A stretch of 64,000 nucleotides of DNA. Source: Robiginitomaculum sp. Lineage in GTDB: Bacteria > Pseudomonadota > Alphaproteobacteria > Caulobacterales > Maricaulaceae. The notes under the pieces were generated by a model, which saw only the letters and a program-made list of their open reading frames with translations, had not been told where the DNA came from and made no database searches. Shown here in pieces: positions 7,911-16,880 of the stretch. A program made the position numbers and the translations under genes. Each line of letters opens with the position of its first letter. Position 1 is the stretch's first letter. The stretch lies in contig JAJFFT010000001.1 of assembly GCA_021776525.1 (NCBI GenBank), positions 1 through 64,000 of the forward strand. Direction: 5' to 3'.

Positions 7911-9140
7911 TCAGAATTTAACCTCTGGCAGAGTTGGCAAAGTGCAATCATAGGCGCTTTGGTCCATTGAAGGATTTTTATAGCCGCCCGGGCCGTCCAC
8001 ATTGACCACCTGCGCTGCGCCGTTTTGTACGCACAGGCGCAAGGTGTCGGCGGGCAGTGCGGCATTAACATAGCCGTCCCACATAATATCCGGCAGCGAA
8101 CCACCAAGGCCGAACATGGCCAGTTTCAAGGCTTTTAATTCCAGCAAAGTCGGGGAATTTCCGCCGCCTTCAAAGGTGTTGCCATGAATGAAAATACCCT
8201 CGGGATAAGGATCAAAGCTGGCTTTGACGCCGCGCTCGCTCATCTCACCAACAGAGAAGTAACTGGCAATGGCGATGTTGGTGGTCTTGTTGTTCCTGAT
8301 CTCATTATCAAAAATTTCCACCCGGTCATTGGCATAGACAATAATGCCGGTGCCTGCCGGAACGGTGGAGACAATCGCGCCCTTATGGGCAAAGTTTTTC
8401 AGATTGTTCTCAAACACCTGATTGTTGTGGACCCGTGTTTGCTCGCCGCGTTGTTCCAGATTGGGCAGATTAAAGACCAGTATGCCACCGGTATTGTTGG
8501 TGGCGATATTGTCGTACACGTCCGCATTGATCGAGTTTTCGACCTCCAGACCGGCGACGTTAAATTCGGCGCGATTGCGGCGCATAATAATGTTTTTGGA
8601 CTGGCCGACATAAATGCCTGCATCGGACGCGCCAATGGCGATACTGTCCTCGATCAGGACATTTTCCGTCTGCACCGGATAAATGCCATAGGCACCGTTA
8701 TTGACATCCGGGCCACCCGTCCATTCGGTGCGCACCCCACGAATTGTGATGTTCTTGCCTTCATTGATTTTCAGTGCATCGCCCTTGGCATCTTCAATGG
8801 CCAGGTTTTCGATGGTAAAATCACTGGCTGTGACCAGCAGGCCCTCGGCCCCGGCAATCTGGTTTTTAAACGACAGGATGGTCTTGTCATGACCGGCCCC
8901 GCGTATGGTGACACCGTCCACGGTAAGCGACAAAGAGCGGTCAAAGGCAAAGGTGCCTTCGGGAATTTCAATCACATCGCCGGGCTTGGCATCCAGCAAT
9001 TGGGTTTGCAGTTGTTTTTGAAAAGAGGCGTCTTGCGCGGCGCTTTGCGTGCCGGTCTGTGACGTGGTGGATTGTTGACCGCAGGCCATCAAGACGACCG
9101 ACATCACGGCAAGGCTGGCATAAACTTTTGTGAACTGCAT
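7911..9140 (-). CDS. Parallel beta-helix repeat lipoprotein (TIGR03805 type)
   Basis: A 409-residue exported protein with lipobox VLMAC (Cys20) and a right-handed beta-helix body. There are successive turns such as VTIRGAGHDKTILSF, ITIRGVRTEW, VLIEDSIAIGASDAGIYVG and IIMRRNRAEFNVAGLEVENS, about residues 60-300. Of two nearby ATG codons, the one at 9140 is preferred because GAGGGA lies 6 nt before it; the ATG at 9146 would touch that site. The family resembles carbohydrate-binding or carbohydrate-cleaving helices, but no catalytic set is evident. It is paired with the diheme cytochrome gene 1 nt downstream, a conserved but unexplained partnership. Confidence 0.85.
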   Translation of the reverse strand: MQFTKVYASLAVMSVVLMACGQQSTTSQTGTQSAAQDASFQKQLQTQLLDAKPGDVIEIPEGTFAFDRSLSLTVDGVTIRGAGHDKTILSFKNQIAGAEGLLVTASDFTIENLAIEDAKGDALKINEGKNITIRGVRTEWTGGPDVNNGAYGIYPVQTENVLIEDSIAIGASDAGIYVGQSKNIIMRRNRAEFNVAGLEVENSINADVYDNIATNNTGGILVFNLPNLEQRGEQTRVHNNQVFENNLKNFAHKGAIVSTVPAGTGIIVYANDRVEIFDNEIRNNKTTNIAIASYFSVGEMSERGVKASFDPYPEGIFIHGNTFEGGGNSPTLLELKALKLAMFGLGGSLPDIMWDGYVNAALPADTLRLCVQNGAAQVVNVDGPGGYKNPSMDQSAYDCTLPTLPEVKF

Positions 9141-9264
9141 TGTCATTCCCTCATCTTTGCTGTCTCTATGATGCAATCTTGGCGAAGAGAAATCCAGTAA
9201 AACCTGATAACTTTGTGTACGCCGTTTACAAAAACCGCTCCGTAAATGCCAAATGGGAAAATCC

Positions 9265-9672
9265 ATGACAAACGCGACTAAACTTAAAGCCCTGAAGCCA
9301 TTACTGATCGCTGTGGGGCTGATCTATATATTTGGCATTTATGCGATGATGCAATTGATGCCAGAAAGCTGGACATGGGCACCGCGCCAGCCCGAATACG
9401 AACAAATGATCATGGGAATTTATGCAACGCTGGGGGTGTTTCTCTTGCTTGCCGCCCAAGACCCGCTGTCAAACCGCAGTCTGATCTGGTTCACCATCGC
9501 CTCGAACATTATTCACGGCATGATCATGACGGCACAGTCCATTCTGGATATGTCAGAGACCCCAAATTTGTGGGGTGATATTCCGGCATTATTTTTGATC
9601 GCAGCGGTGCTTTGGGTTTTTATGCCCAGCCGCGACGCATTTTATAACCAGTCTTCACCGCCCAGCGCATAA
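9265..9672 (+). CDS. Four-helix membrane protein, DUF6632-like
   Basis: About 135 residues with hydrophobic segments at roughly 10-28, 48-63, 75-95 and 108-123. The pattern LIYIFGIYAMMQLMPESW, YEQMIMGIYATLGVFLL and SLIWFTIASNIIHG resembles DUF6632 proteins, small membrane proteins of unknown role. The ATG at 9265 is preferred (GGGA upstream); an in-frame ATG at 9253 is possible. It is divergent from the beta-helix gene, with a shared promoter region of about 125 bp, and its last 31 bases overlap the end of thpR on the other strand. Confidence 0.65.
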   Translation: MTNATKLKALKPLLIAVGLIYIFGIYAMMQLMPESWTWAPRQPEYEQMIMGIYATLGVFLLLAAQDPLSNRSLIWFTIASNIIHGMIMTAQSILDMSETPNLWGDIPALFLIAAVLWVFMPSRDAFYNQSSPPSA

Positions 9673-10190
9673 TCGACCTTTGGGATATAACGCGCCGGGT
9701 CGGTGCCTAATGCGCTGCGATAAAGGGTGAAGTGATCGGCGTCAAAGCCGGGCGCAGTGAACCCGTCAAGGCGTTGCAGATAACGGGCCGCATCAACGTC
9801 CCGTGTCCCCCGGCAATAGGCCAGAGTGATGTGCGGGGTGTAGGTTTTACGCTCGATCGTGATGCCCACTCTGTGCGCGGCGTCTCTGCTGGCTTCGGCC
9901 AGCGCGATCAGTGCAGGGTTGTCGGCAATGCCCATCCACAGGGCGCGGGGGGATTGGCCGCCAAACACACCGGCTTGACCAAGTTCGATATGCAAGGCCG
10001 GTGCCTCGATGCGGGCCAAGGCCTCATCCAGCGCCTTGACCATCATCGGGTCGGTTAGTTCTCCGTAAAAGCACAAGGTGATGTGCAGGTTTTCGCGTGG
10101 CCGCCAGTGTGCCCCAGGCACACCGTGTTGCAGGCCCCGCAGGGCCTGTGCGGTATCGTCGGGAATAGGCAAAGCGGCAAACAGGCGCAT
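9642..10190 (-). CDS. thpR: RNA 2',3'-cyclic phosphodiesterase (2H family)
   Basis: A 182-residue 2H phosphoesterase, the usual length for ThpR/LigT. The two catalytic H-x-T-x motifs are LHITLCF (about residue 36) and PHITLAYCR (about 124). The N-terminus MRLFAALPIPDD is typical. ATG 10190 is chosen, as upstream frame belongs to tas. Family members open 2',3'-cyclic phosphates on RNA and can ligate 2'-5' RNA ends in vitro; the cellular role is unsettled. It lies 17 nt after tas in the same direction. Confidence 0.9.
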   Translation of the reverse strand: MRLFAALPIPDDTAQALRGLQHGVPGAHWRPRENLHITLCFYGELTDPMMVKALDEALARIEAPALHIELGQAGVFGGQSPRALWMGIADNPALIALAEASRDAAHRVGITIERKTYTPHITLAYCRGTRDVDAARYLQRLDGFTAPGFDADHFTLYRSALGTDPARYIPKVDYALGGEDWL

Positions 10191-10207
10191 GGGTGTTTCT
10201 TTATCGT

Positions 10208-11248
10208 TCAAGGGCAGGGGGAGCGGTGTGCGGTGTTTAAGGCGTTGACTGCATCGTCCAGAGCATCGGTCCACGGCACATCAAAGGCGTCTATATTTTC
10301 CGCGAGCTGTTCCATGGTTGTTGCCCCGATCAAGGTCGAGGTGACAAAAGGCCGGGTATCACAAAACTTGAGCGCCAATTGCGCCGGGCTGAGGCCGTGT
10401 TCTTTGGCACAATCAACACAGGCGGCAATGGCCGCTTCGGCCCCTGGTCCCTGATAACGATCGAGGCGGCCAAACAAGGTGCCCCGTGCGCCTTCTGGCC
10501 GTGCATGGTTCAGGTATTTTCCGGTCAATGTCCCTTGTCCCAGAGGCGAATAGGCCAACAAGCCAACATCCTCGCGCAGGGACACTTCGGCAAGGCCGGT
10601 TTCAAAACTGCGATTGACCAGATGATAGGCGTTTTGAATCGAGGCGATACGCGGCAGGCCACGGCGCTCGGCTTCGATCAGATAACGCATCACCCCCCAG
10701 GCGGTTTCGTTGGATACGCCAATATGGCGGATATTGCCCTTTTGGACATGACGGTCCAGCGCCTCAAGAATGATCTCAAAGGGGGTAAAATCAATCGGGT
10801 AATCGCTATATCCATGGCCGCCAAACAGCGCCAGTTTACGGTCGGGCCAGTGCAATTGATAAAGGTCGATATAATCGGTCTGCAAACGCTTCAGGCTTTT
10901 CTCTACGGCTTCGTCGATTTGTGCGGCGTTAAGGCGCGTTTTGCCGCCTTCATCGCGGCACCAGCCCATGGGCGAACGCCCGGCAATTTTGGTGGCTAAG
11001 ATGATCTGATCGCGGTTTTTCCGCGCTTTGAACCAGGTGCCGATAATGGTTTCTGTGGACCCTTGGGTTTCGGGTTTAGGCGGTACGGCATAGAGTTCGG
11101 CCGTATCAAAAAAGTTGATACCACGCGCCAGCGCATAATCCATTTGTTCATGGCCTTGGGCCTGGGTGTTTTGCTCTCCCCAGGTCATTGTGCCCAAACC
11201 AATGGCAGAGACGTTCAGGCCGGTGCGGCCCAGCGGACGATATTGCAT
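10208..11248 (-). CDS. tas: Aldo/keto reductase, Tas type
   Basis: A 346-residue NADP(H)-dependent aldo/keto reductase, the same length as E. coli Tas. The barrel shows MQYRPLGRTGLNVSAIGLGTMTWG-type N-terminal sequence, FDTAELYAVPPKPETQGSTE with the catalytic Asp/Tyr pair, the Lys in LATKIAGRS and the His in YQLHWPDR. GVSNETAWGVMRYL and LLAYSPLGQGTLTGKY are also typical. The PPKPETQGSTE insert is characteristic of Tas. It heads the pair tas-thpR. The physiological substrate is unknown. Confidence 0.9.
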   Translation of the reverse strand: MQYRPLGRTGLNVSAIGLGTMTWGEQNTQAQGHEQMDYALARGINFFDTAELYAVPPKPETQGSTETIIGTWFKARKNRDQIILATKIAGRSPMGWCRDEGGKTRLNAAQIDEAVEKSLKRLQTDYIDLYQLHWPDRKLALFGGHGYSDYPIDFTPFEIILEALDRHVQKGNIRHIGVSNETAWGVMRYLIEAERRGLPRIASIQNAYHLVNRSFETGLAEVSLREDVGLLAYSPLGQGTLTGKYLNHARPEGARGTLFGRLDRYQGPGAEAAIAACVDCAKEHGLSPAQLALKFCDTRPFVTSTLIGATTMEQLAENIDAFDVPWTDALDDAVNALNTAHRSPCP

Positions 11249-11329
11249 GGAAAATCCTTAAATGATGTTGGGAAACATCATTACGACGTGCTGCGGTGAT
11301 GGCAAGGCGGCGCACCGGATACCGCTGAT

Positions 11330-11782
11330 TTAAAAATCATCCAGATCCGGGGCCCAGCGCAAGGCCGCCTCAAGCCCCTGTTGGTATTCTGTCTCACCCA
11401 TGATGATGGCCTTGCGCAACAGCCACGGCGGTGCCCCTTCATCGGGGTGGGGGTTGCGGGTGAAGATGAACAAAAAACGATCCATGTCGTCGCCACGATT
11501 GCGATTAGCCAACAGGGCATAAATATGAAAGCGCTTGTCCGAGGCTGGCAAAGCCTGCTGGTATGTCCAGATATGGGGAATTTCGCCGGTGCCGACGATA
11601 TATTGTTCGCCATGTTTTTTAAGGGCCTTGGTAATGCTCTGGCGTGGCCCCGGTGCCATATGGACCAGCAGATCATCCCAGCGTAATTCCTTATAGGCCA
11701 GCATAGTCTCTTCAAAACAGGCTTTGACCTGCGCCAGATCCAGTGTCTGTCGAACCACCAGCTGGGCATGGGTATCCGTCAT
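11330..11782 (-). CDS. Hypothetical cytoplasmic protein, third gene of a coupled set
   Basis: A 150-residue protein without signal peptide, starting at the ATG at 11782, which overlaps the stop of the preceding lipoprotein gene by 4 nt (ATGA). The sequence is mixed alpha/beta with many Trp and aromatic residues (WDDLLVHM, IWTYQQALP, PPWLLRKAIIMGETEYQQG) and an acidic tail, DLDDF. I recognise no family. The tight coupling with two exported proteins suggests a joint function that cannot be named. Confidence 0.6.
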   Translation of the reverse strand: MTDTHAQLVVRQTLDLAQVKACFEETMLAYKELRWDDLLVHMAPGPRQSITKALKKHGEQYIVGTGEIPHIWTYQQALPASDKRFHIYALLANRNRGDDMDRFLFIFTRNPHPDEGAPPWLLRKAIIMGETEYQQGLEAALRWAPDLDDF

Positions 11783-12264
11783 GGCACGAAGGGTTTGGCA
11801 GACCATTTGCCCGTGATCTCCAGGCTTGGACAGGTGGCAATTCTTTGTGGACTGGACAGGCCATTGGAATAGACGCACGGGCTGTTCAGTTCTGTGCCGT
11901 CAAATGTGCCGCGCAATTGTGGCTGGTTCTGATCGTTTGTGACCATTTGACCGGAAAATAGATGGTTCCACTCATCCGTAAGAACGCCGTAATATGTTGC
12001 GCGAAGGGTCCAGCGAAACTGTAAACGACCATCCGACAGCACCCGCCCTTCCGTGATCTCTGAAATATCGTCGTCATTGGTAATGCGGCCATTTTTGTCG
12101 ATTATAATGTTCAGCGGGATGTAATAATGCACGGTGTTTTCCGGATGATAATAGACGTCCCATTTGCCGATCATATCAGCCGGCGGCGCGGTGCGCGCCG
12201 TGCACCCCATCACGCTCAGGCCCAAAAAAACCAATATCAGCGATAAACCAAGGCCGCGCATCAT
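11779..12264 (-). CDS. Hypothetical lipoprotein, second gene of a coupled set
   Basis: A 161-residue exported protein. The N-terminus MMRGLGLSLILVFLGLSVMG precedes a lipobox Cys, so a lipoprotein is expected. The mature part is beta-rich (GKWDVYYHPENT, FRWTLRATYYGVL, LRGTFDGTELN, ITGKWSA). The repeated GKW/GTF strand endings recall small beta-barrel or lipocalin-like folds, but no family is recognised. The start ATG 12264 overlaps the upstream stop (ATGA), and its own stop overlaps the next start in the same way. Confidence 0.6.
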   Translation of the reverse strand: MMRGLGLSLILVFLGLSVMGCTARTAPPADMIGKWDVYYHPENTVHYYIPLNIIIDKNGRITNDDDISEITEGRVLSDGRLQFRWTLRATYYGVLTDEWNHLFSGQMVTNDQNQPQLRGTFDGTELNSPCVYSNGLSSPQRIATCPSLEITGKWSAKPFVP

Positions 12265-12701
12265 CGCACTTCGCCGGTCCAGGTGCCAAAGGCATCCATA
12301 TCCGAGCACAAATATGTGCCGGTCAGATGATATTGTGTCGGAAAAATACCAAAAGTCTTTTTATAGCCCGGTTTGTCGAGGGTTTGGCCCAGATAGGTGC
12401 AGGTTCGTATGATGTCATCATGGCCTAAATCTGTGTCATTGCGCACTGCGAAAAGTGCGCCTGTCTCAGAAAAATGAACGTTCAATTTTCCATATCGGTG
12501 TGTTTGCCCTTCCTTGCGGATGGTGCCGCGAAAGGCCACGGTGGTTTCATCCCACATAGTGCCTGTGGTGCCGACCCGTTCCCATTTGGCTTCCCACCCC
12601 TGACTATCGCGCAGGGTCCATTCAAAGCCCGGTGGGGCTTTGTCGGCAAAGGCTGCGGCAGGCCATAAAACTGCGGCGTATATGAGTGCATGCTTGATCA
12701 T
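12261..12701 (-). CDS. Hypothetical exported protein, first gene of a coupled set
   Basis: A 146-residue protein whose first about 19 residues (MIKHALIYAAVLWPAAAFAD) form a Sec signal peptide with an AFA-D cleavage site. ATG 12701 is therefore chosen. The mature part is beta-rich with Cys pairs (RTCTYLG, TYLCSDM) and ends FGTWTGEVR. It may respond to or bind something in the periplasm, but no family is recognised. It follows the esterase gene by 51 nt and is coupled to the next two genes through ATGA overlaps. Confidence 0.6.
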   Translation of the reverse strand: MIKHALIYAAVLWPAAAFADKAPPGFEWTLRDSQGWEAKWERVGTTGTMWDETTVAFRGTIRKEGQTHRYGKLNVHFSETGALFAVRNDTDLGHDDIIRTCTYLGQTLDKPGYKKTFGIFPTQYHLTGTYLCSDMDAFGTWTGEVR

Positions 12702-12752
12702 GGCGGTATTTGAGCAAAACACCCTGCCGGTCGATATTAGCATTTGTGCGTA

Positions 12753-13511
12753 TTATGGCGTGCAGGGGCTTTGCGATGAGTTGCGCTGATCTGCCAACCA
12801 GACAGACAGGGCATGGCCGATGCGCGCTGCACCTTCGCCGGTTGGGTGCAGACCGTCTCTCTGGATCAGTTCCGGGTCGATGGCTGTGCCGTTTTGATCG
12901 GCCAAGGCCTGCAATAAAAACGGATAGAGCGGCACGCAAAACTGTTGTGCAATATCCACATAAAGACGATCAAACTGTGCGCCGTATTCTGTACCCAGAT
13001 TGGCGGCGGCGCGCATGCCAGCCAGATAAACATCCAGCTTTCGGGCCTGCGCTTTTTCGATCATGGCGGTTAAATTGGCGCGGGTTTGGGCCGGGTCCAG
13101 ACCGTTCAGCATGTCATTGGCCCCCAGCGCAATAACAATGCCGTTTGCTTCTGGCCCGACGGACCAGTCAAAGCGCGCCAGACCGCTGGCGGTGGTGTCG
13201 CCGGAAACCCCGGCATTGCGCACGACAATGCGTTGGTCGGGGCCTGGGCCGGTACGCGCGGCCAGATCCTGTTCGACAATCATCGGAAAGGCTTGTTCAG
13301 GTTGCAGGCCCAGCCCGGCGGTTAAGCTGTCGCCCAGCATAACCAACACATAGGGTTTGTCGGCTGGTGCGGGCGGCGTTTGAACGGGTGCTGCGGTGTT
13401 GTCGGTTTGCACGGGCGGTGCCGTGGGGGTTGGTGTAGACGTTTTGGGGCCACACCCTGCCAGTGAGAGCGCGACCAGCGTGATCACAATAAATTGTTTT
13501 TGATGTCGCAC
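12753..13511 (-). CDS. Arylesterase / lysophospholipase-like GDSL hydrolase, lipoprotein
   Basis: A 252-residue SGNH/GDSL hydrolase like TesA. Block I is MLGDSLTAG (catalytic Ser), block II has NAGVSGDT, block III is ALGANDM and block V is DGLHPTGEG (catalytic Asp/His). A lipoprotein signal (VALSLAGCG, Cys20) and a Pro/Thr-rich linker precede the domain, so it is probably tethered in the periplasm. The start is a GTG at 13511 with AAGGA correctly spaced. It is divergent from the ABC genes ybbA-ybbP, the arrangement known for tesA in enterobacteria. Confidence 0.87.
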   Translation of the reverse strand: MRHQKQFIVITLVALSLAGCGPKTSTPTPTAPPVQTDNTAAPVQTPPAPADKPYVLVMLGDSLTAGLGLQPEQAFPMIVEQDLAARTGPGPDQRIVVRNAGVSGDTTASGLARFDWSVGPEANGIVIALGANDMLNGLDPAQTRANLTAMIEKAQARKLDVYLAGMRAAANLGTEYGAQFDRLYVDIAQQFCVPLYPFLLQALADQNGTAIDPELIQRDGLHPTGEGAARIGHALSVWLADQRNSSQSPCTP

Positions 13512-13588
13512 TCGTAATCCTTATCGAATATCGCTAAATGATAGGGATATGCTATCTGGACCAGGTCGCCAACACAAAAGGAATAAAA

Positions 13589-14272
13589 ATGCCGTTATCG
13601 CCCGCCACTGATCCAGTTGTGACTTTGCACAAGGTTTGCCTGACCCTGCCCGCCAATACCGGACCGGTGCATATCCTCAAGGATCTGGATTTACAGGTGC
13701 CTTCAAATCAAAGTCTGGCCATTGTCGGTCCCTCCGGGTCGGGGAAAACCTCGCTGATTTCGGTTGCCGCCGGGTTGGAGCGTGCCACGGCCGGCCAGGT
13801 TATGTTGCTGAGCAAGGATATAACCACCATGAAAGAAAATGCTTTGGCGCGCCTGCGCCGGGGCCGCGTCGGCTTTGTGTTCCAGTCATTTCATTTATTG
13901 CCCAATATGACCGCCTTGGAAAACGTTGCCGCTCCTTTGGAAATTATGCGCCGCAAAGACGCGCTGGAAATTGCCGGCGCTGCGCTGGAACAAATGGGAC
14001 TGGCCGATCGCATGGCCCATTACCCGGCCCAGCTGTCGGGTGGTGAACGTCAGCGGGTCGCGGTGGCCCGGGCGCTGGCACCCCAGCCTGAAATTGTTTT
14101 CGCTGATGAACCGACCGGCAATCTGGACGCGCGTGCCGGGGCCATGGTGGCCGATCTGGTTTTTGAAAAATGTGCGGCCCTTGGTGCAGCTTTGGTGCTG
14201 GTCACCCATGACGCAGTTCTGGCGGCGCGCGCGGCGCACACCATCACCATGCAGGACGGTCATATCCTATGA
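13589..14272 (+). CDS. ybbA: ABC transporter ATP-binding protein, YbbA/LolD type
   Basis: A 227-residue nucleotide-binding subunit. Walker A is VGPSGSGKTS, the Q-loop lies in VFQSFHLLP, the signature is LSGGERQRVAVARAL, Walker B is IVFADEPTGNLD, and the H-loop is in LVTHD. ATG 13589 has AAAGGA 7 nt upstream; the frame before it lacks coding character. Its stop overlaps the start of the permease gene by 4 nt. YbbA-YbbP proteins belong to the LolCDE/MacB superfamily. Their substrate is not established; proximity to a lipoprotein GDSL esterase suggests lipid or ester handling in the envelope. Confidence 0.88.
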   Translation: MPLSPATDPVVTLHKVCLTLPANTGPVHILKDLDLQVPSNQSLAIVGPSGSGKTSLISVAAGLERATAGQVMLLSKDITTMKENALARLRRGRVGFVFQSFHLLPNMTALENVAAPLEIMRRKDALEIAGAALEQMGLADRMAHYPAQLSGGERQRVAVARALAPQPEIVFADEPTGNLDARAGAMVADLVFEKCAALGAALVLVTHDAVLAARAAHTITMQDGHIL

Positions 14273-16803
14273 GTGTCGCTGTGTTGTTTGCGCGCCGGGA
14301 ATTACGCCAAGGCGTGCGTGGGTTTGTCATTTTCCTGTCCTGTCTGGCGCTTGGTGTGGCGGCTATTGCGGCGGCGGGGTCGCTGGGCGAAACCTTTCGG
14401 CGCGGATTGGCACAACAATCCCGTGTGCTGTTAGGCGGTGATCTGGCGTTTACCCTGAACCAGCGCCGCGCCAGTGAAGAAGAGTTAGGCTGGATTTCAT
14501 CCCACGGGCAGGTGTCCACGGTGGTGGGTTTGCGCACGATGGCCGGGCCATCTAATGCGCGCCGTCTCGTGCAATTGCGGGCGTTGGATGCGGCTTATCC
14601 ATTGGTCGGACAGGTCGAGATGCAAAGCGGGCAGGACGTGCATGCGGCTTTGGCGTTTCGCGGCGATCTGCCGGGTATTGCCATGACCAAAGATGGTCTG
14701 GCAGACTTTTCATTGAAGCTGGGCGACACACTGCGCATTGGCACCAAAACCGTTTATGTGGGTGGTATTTTGCTGTCCGAGCCGGACCGGCTGGGCATTG
14801 GCGGCGGGTTGGGACAACGTGTGTTGATTTCGGATGCTGGCTTGGCCCATCTGGGTCTGGCTGGGTCCGGGGCATTGTTTGGCGTTACCTATCGTTTGGT
14901 TTTGCCAAAAGACAATGATCCTAAGGCGCTGGTAGAAACCGCAAAAGAGTATTTCAAAGACGCCGGCTTCACCATCACTGACCGCGATAATGCTGCCGGT
15001 GGTCTGACCATGTTGATCGGTTTTCTGGAAACCTTTCTGGCGGTGGTTGGCCTTGCGGCACTGGTGGCCGGTGGGCTGGGCGTGGCGCAGGCAGTCACCG
15101 CTTTTTTGGACCAGCGCCGGGCCAGTATCGCCACCCTAAAAGCACTGGGCGCTGATCAAAACCTGATCCGTCTCACGTATGGGTTGCAATTGCTGGTGCT
15201 GGCCTTTTTGGGCGCCCTGGCGGGCATGGTGTTGGGGGCCCTGGCACCGTTCGCGGTCATCGCCATTGCCGGGGACAGCCTGCCTTTGCCAACTGCTTTG
15301 GCGATCTATCCGGTACCTTTACTGGCCGCCCTTGCCGAGGGATTGTTGGCGGCCGCAGTATTTGCTTTGCCGGCGCTGGGCCGCGCCCGTGCGACCCCGC
15401 CAGCGGCGCTTTATCGTGGTGCGATCGAGCGCGGTCGTCTGTCCGCTCTGAAATCCATCTGGCCCGAGCTTCTGGCGGCGGCGCTATGCGCGCTGGCCTT
15501 TGTGGTCATTGCGGTGCTCAGCAGCCCGGCCAGACTGGTCACGTTATTTTTGCTGTTGGCGGCTTTATTGGCGTTCTTGTTATTCATTGGCCTTTCCACA
15601 GTCTTGATGGCGCTGGCGCGCTTTGCGGCCCGACGCAGCCATGGTCAGACGCGCATGGTCCTGGCCTCATTGGGCGGGCCGGGTTCGGCGGCGCGCACCG
15701 CGGGTCCGGCATTGGGGCTTGGTTTTACCTTATTGGCGCTGGTGGTGCTGGTGCAGACCAACCTTTTGCACCAGATCGGTACGATCGCCCCCAAGACCAG
15801 CCCTTCGCTGGTATTAACACAAATCCCGGCCGATAAAACGACGGCGCTTGATGCGCTCTTGCGCCAAAACGGTCTGGATGTGGCCGACCGCACGCATTAT
15901 CTGCGCGGGGCGTTTTTAACCGGGCGTATCCACAGTCTGAACGGCGCGAAAATTGATAGAGATAGCGTCAAACAGGGCGAACGCTGGGCCATTGATAATG
16001 AGATCGGTATGTCGATTTTGGCGGACGAGCCCAAAAACGCGGCGCTGGTCGAGGGGGCATGGTGGCCCGCCGATTATAGCGGCCCGGCACTGGTGTCACT
16101 GGAAGATGACGTGGCCAAAGGCGCAAATATTGCGCTGGGTGATACGCTGACGATTGCGGTTCTGGGCCGTGATGTGCAGGCAAAAGTTGCCAATATACGG
16201 ACCATAGACTGGGGCGGCTTTGGGGCCAATTTCGCGCTGGTCTTTGCGCCGGGAACGCTGGAGGCGGCACGGCCTTCGCACATTGCCATTGTGCGCAGTG
16301 ATAAAGCCCTGGATGAAAAACTGGCCCGTGTCGTGGGTGCTGATTTTCCAACGATCAGCATTATGCGGGTTCGCGAAGCTCTGGAGGCAGTGGCCGAACT
16401 GTTTGCCAATGTATCCTTGGCCGTTAGCGCCATTGCCGGCATTGTGGCGCTTTCTGGTGCATTGGTTTTGCTGGGGGCACTGGCTGCGGCGGCGGAACGG
16501 CGCAAGGGTGAATTGGCGCTTCTTAAAACCTTGGGGGTCACCCCGGCCGGGGCGCTCTGGATGATGGCCGCTGAGTTTTTTGTGGCGGCCTTTGCGGCGG
16601 CGTTTCTGGCGCTCGGACTGGCGGCTTTGGCGGCCTGGCCGATCGTGGTCAAAAGCTTTGAAGCCACCTTTGCGCCCAATTGGGGTGCGGTGGTGATGAT
16701 GATTGCTGTGGCGGCGTTTATGGCCGGGCTTGGCGGTTGGTTTGCCGGGCGTTCTGCGCTAGACACACCACCGGCGCGTGCATTACGGCAAAGTCAGGTT
16801 TAA
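14269..16803 (+). CDS. ybbP: ABC transporter permease, YbbP (FtsX-like) family
   Basis: An 844-residue permease. It has one N-terminal membrane helix (about 18-38) followed by a large periplasmic region. A three- to four-helix FtsX block lies around 245-365, more helices around 395-455, another periplasmic domain follows, and a second FtsX block occupies about 705-820. This duplicated layout and length fit YbbP. The second block contains RKGELALLKTLGVTP, the coupling-helix type motif shared with FtsX/MacB. It starts inside the stop of the ATPase gene (ATGA), indicating coupled synthesis of the complex. The transported or extracted substrate is unknown. Confidence 0.88.
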   Translation: MSVAVLFARRELRQGVRGFVIFLSCLALGVAAIAAAGSLGETFRRGLAQQSRVLLGGDLAFTLNQRRASEEELGWISSHGQVSTVVGLRTMAGPSNARRLVQLRALDAAYPLVGQVEMQSGQDVHAALAFRGDLPGIAMTKDGLADFSLKLGDTLRIGTKTVYVGGILLSEPDRLGIGGGLGQRVLISDAGLAHLGLAGSGALFGVTYRLVLPKDNDPKALVETAKEYFKDAGFTITDRDNAAGGLTMLIGFLETFLAVVGLAALVAGGLGVAQAVTAFLDQRRASIATLKALGADQNLIRLTYGLQLLVLAFLGALAGMVLGALAPFAVIAIAGDSLPLPTALAIYPVPLLAALAEGLLAAAVFALPALGRARATPPAALYRGAIERGRLSALKSIWPELLAAALCALAFVVIAVLSSPARLVTLFLLLAALLAFLLFIGLSTVLMALARFAARRSHGQTRMVLASLGGPGSAARTAGPALGLGFTLLALVVLVQTNLLHQIGTIAPKTSPSLVLTQIPADKTTALDALLRQNGLDVADRTHYLRGAFLTGRIHSLNGAKIDRDSVKQGERWAIDNEIGMSILADEPKNAALVEGAWWPADYSGPALVSLEDDVAKGANIALGDTLTIAVLGRDVQAKVANIRTIDWGGFGANFALVFAPGTLEAARPSHIAIVRSDKALDEKLARVVGADFPTISIMRVREALEAVAELFANVSLAVSAIAGIVALSGALVLLGALAAAAERRKGELALLKTLGVTPAGALWMMAAEFFVAAFAAAFLALGLAALAAWPIVVKSFEATFAPNWGAVVMMIAVAAFMAGLGGWFAGRSALDTPPARALRQSQV

Positions 16804-16880
16804 GGCCTTGAAAAACACACCAAAAACACCGATATAAATACAAAAGCCGGATCAAACGGCAATAACAACAGGATGAGCAC

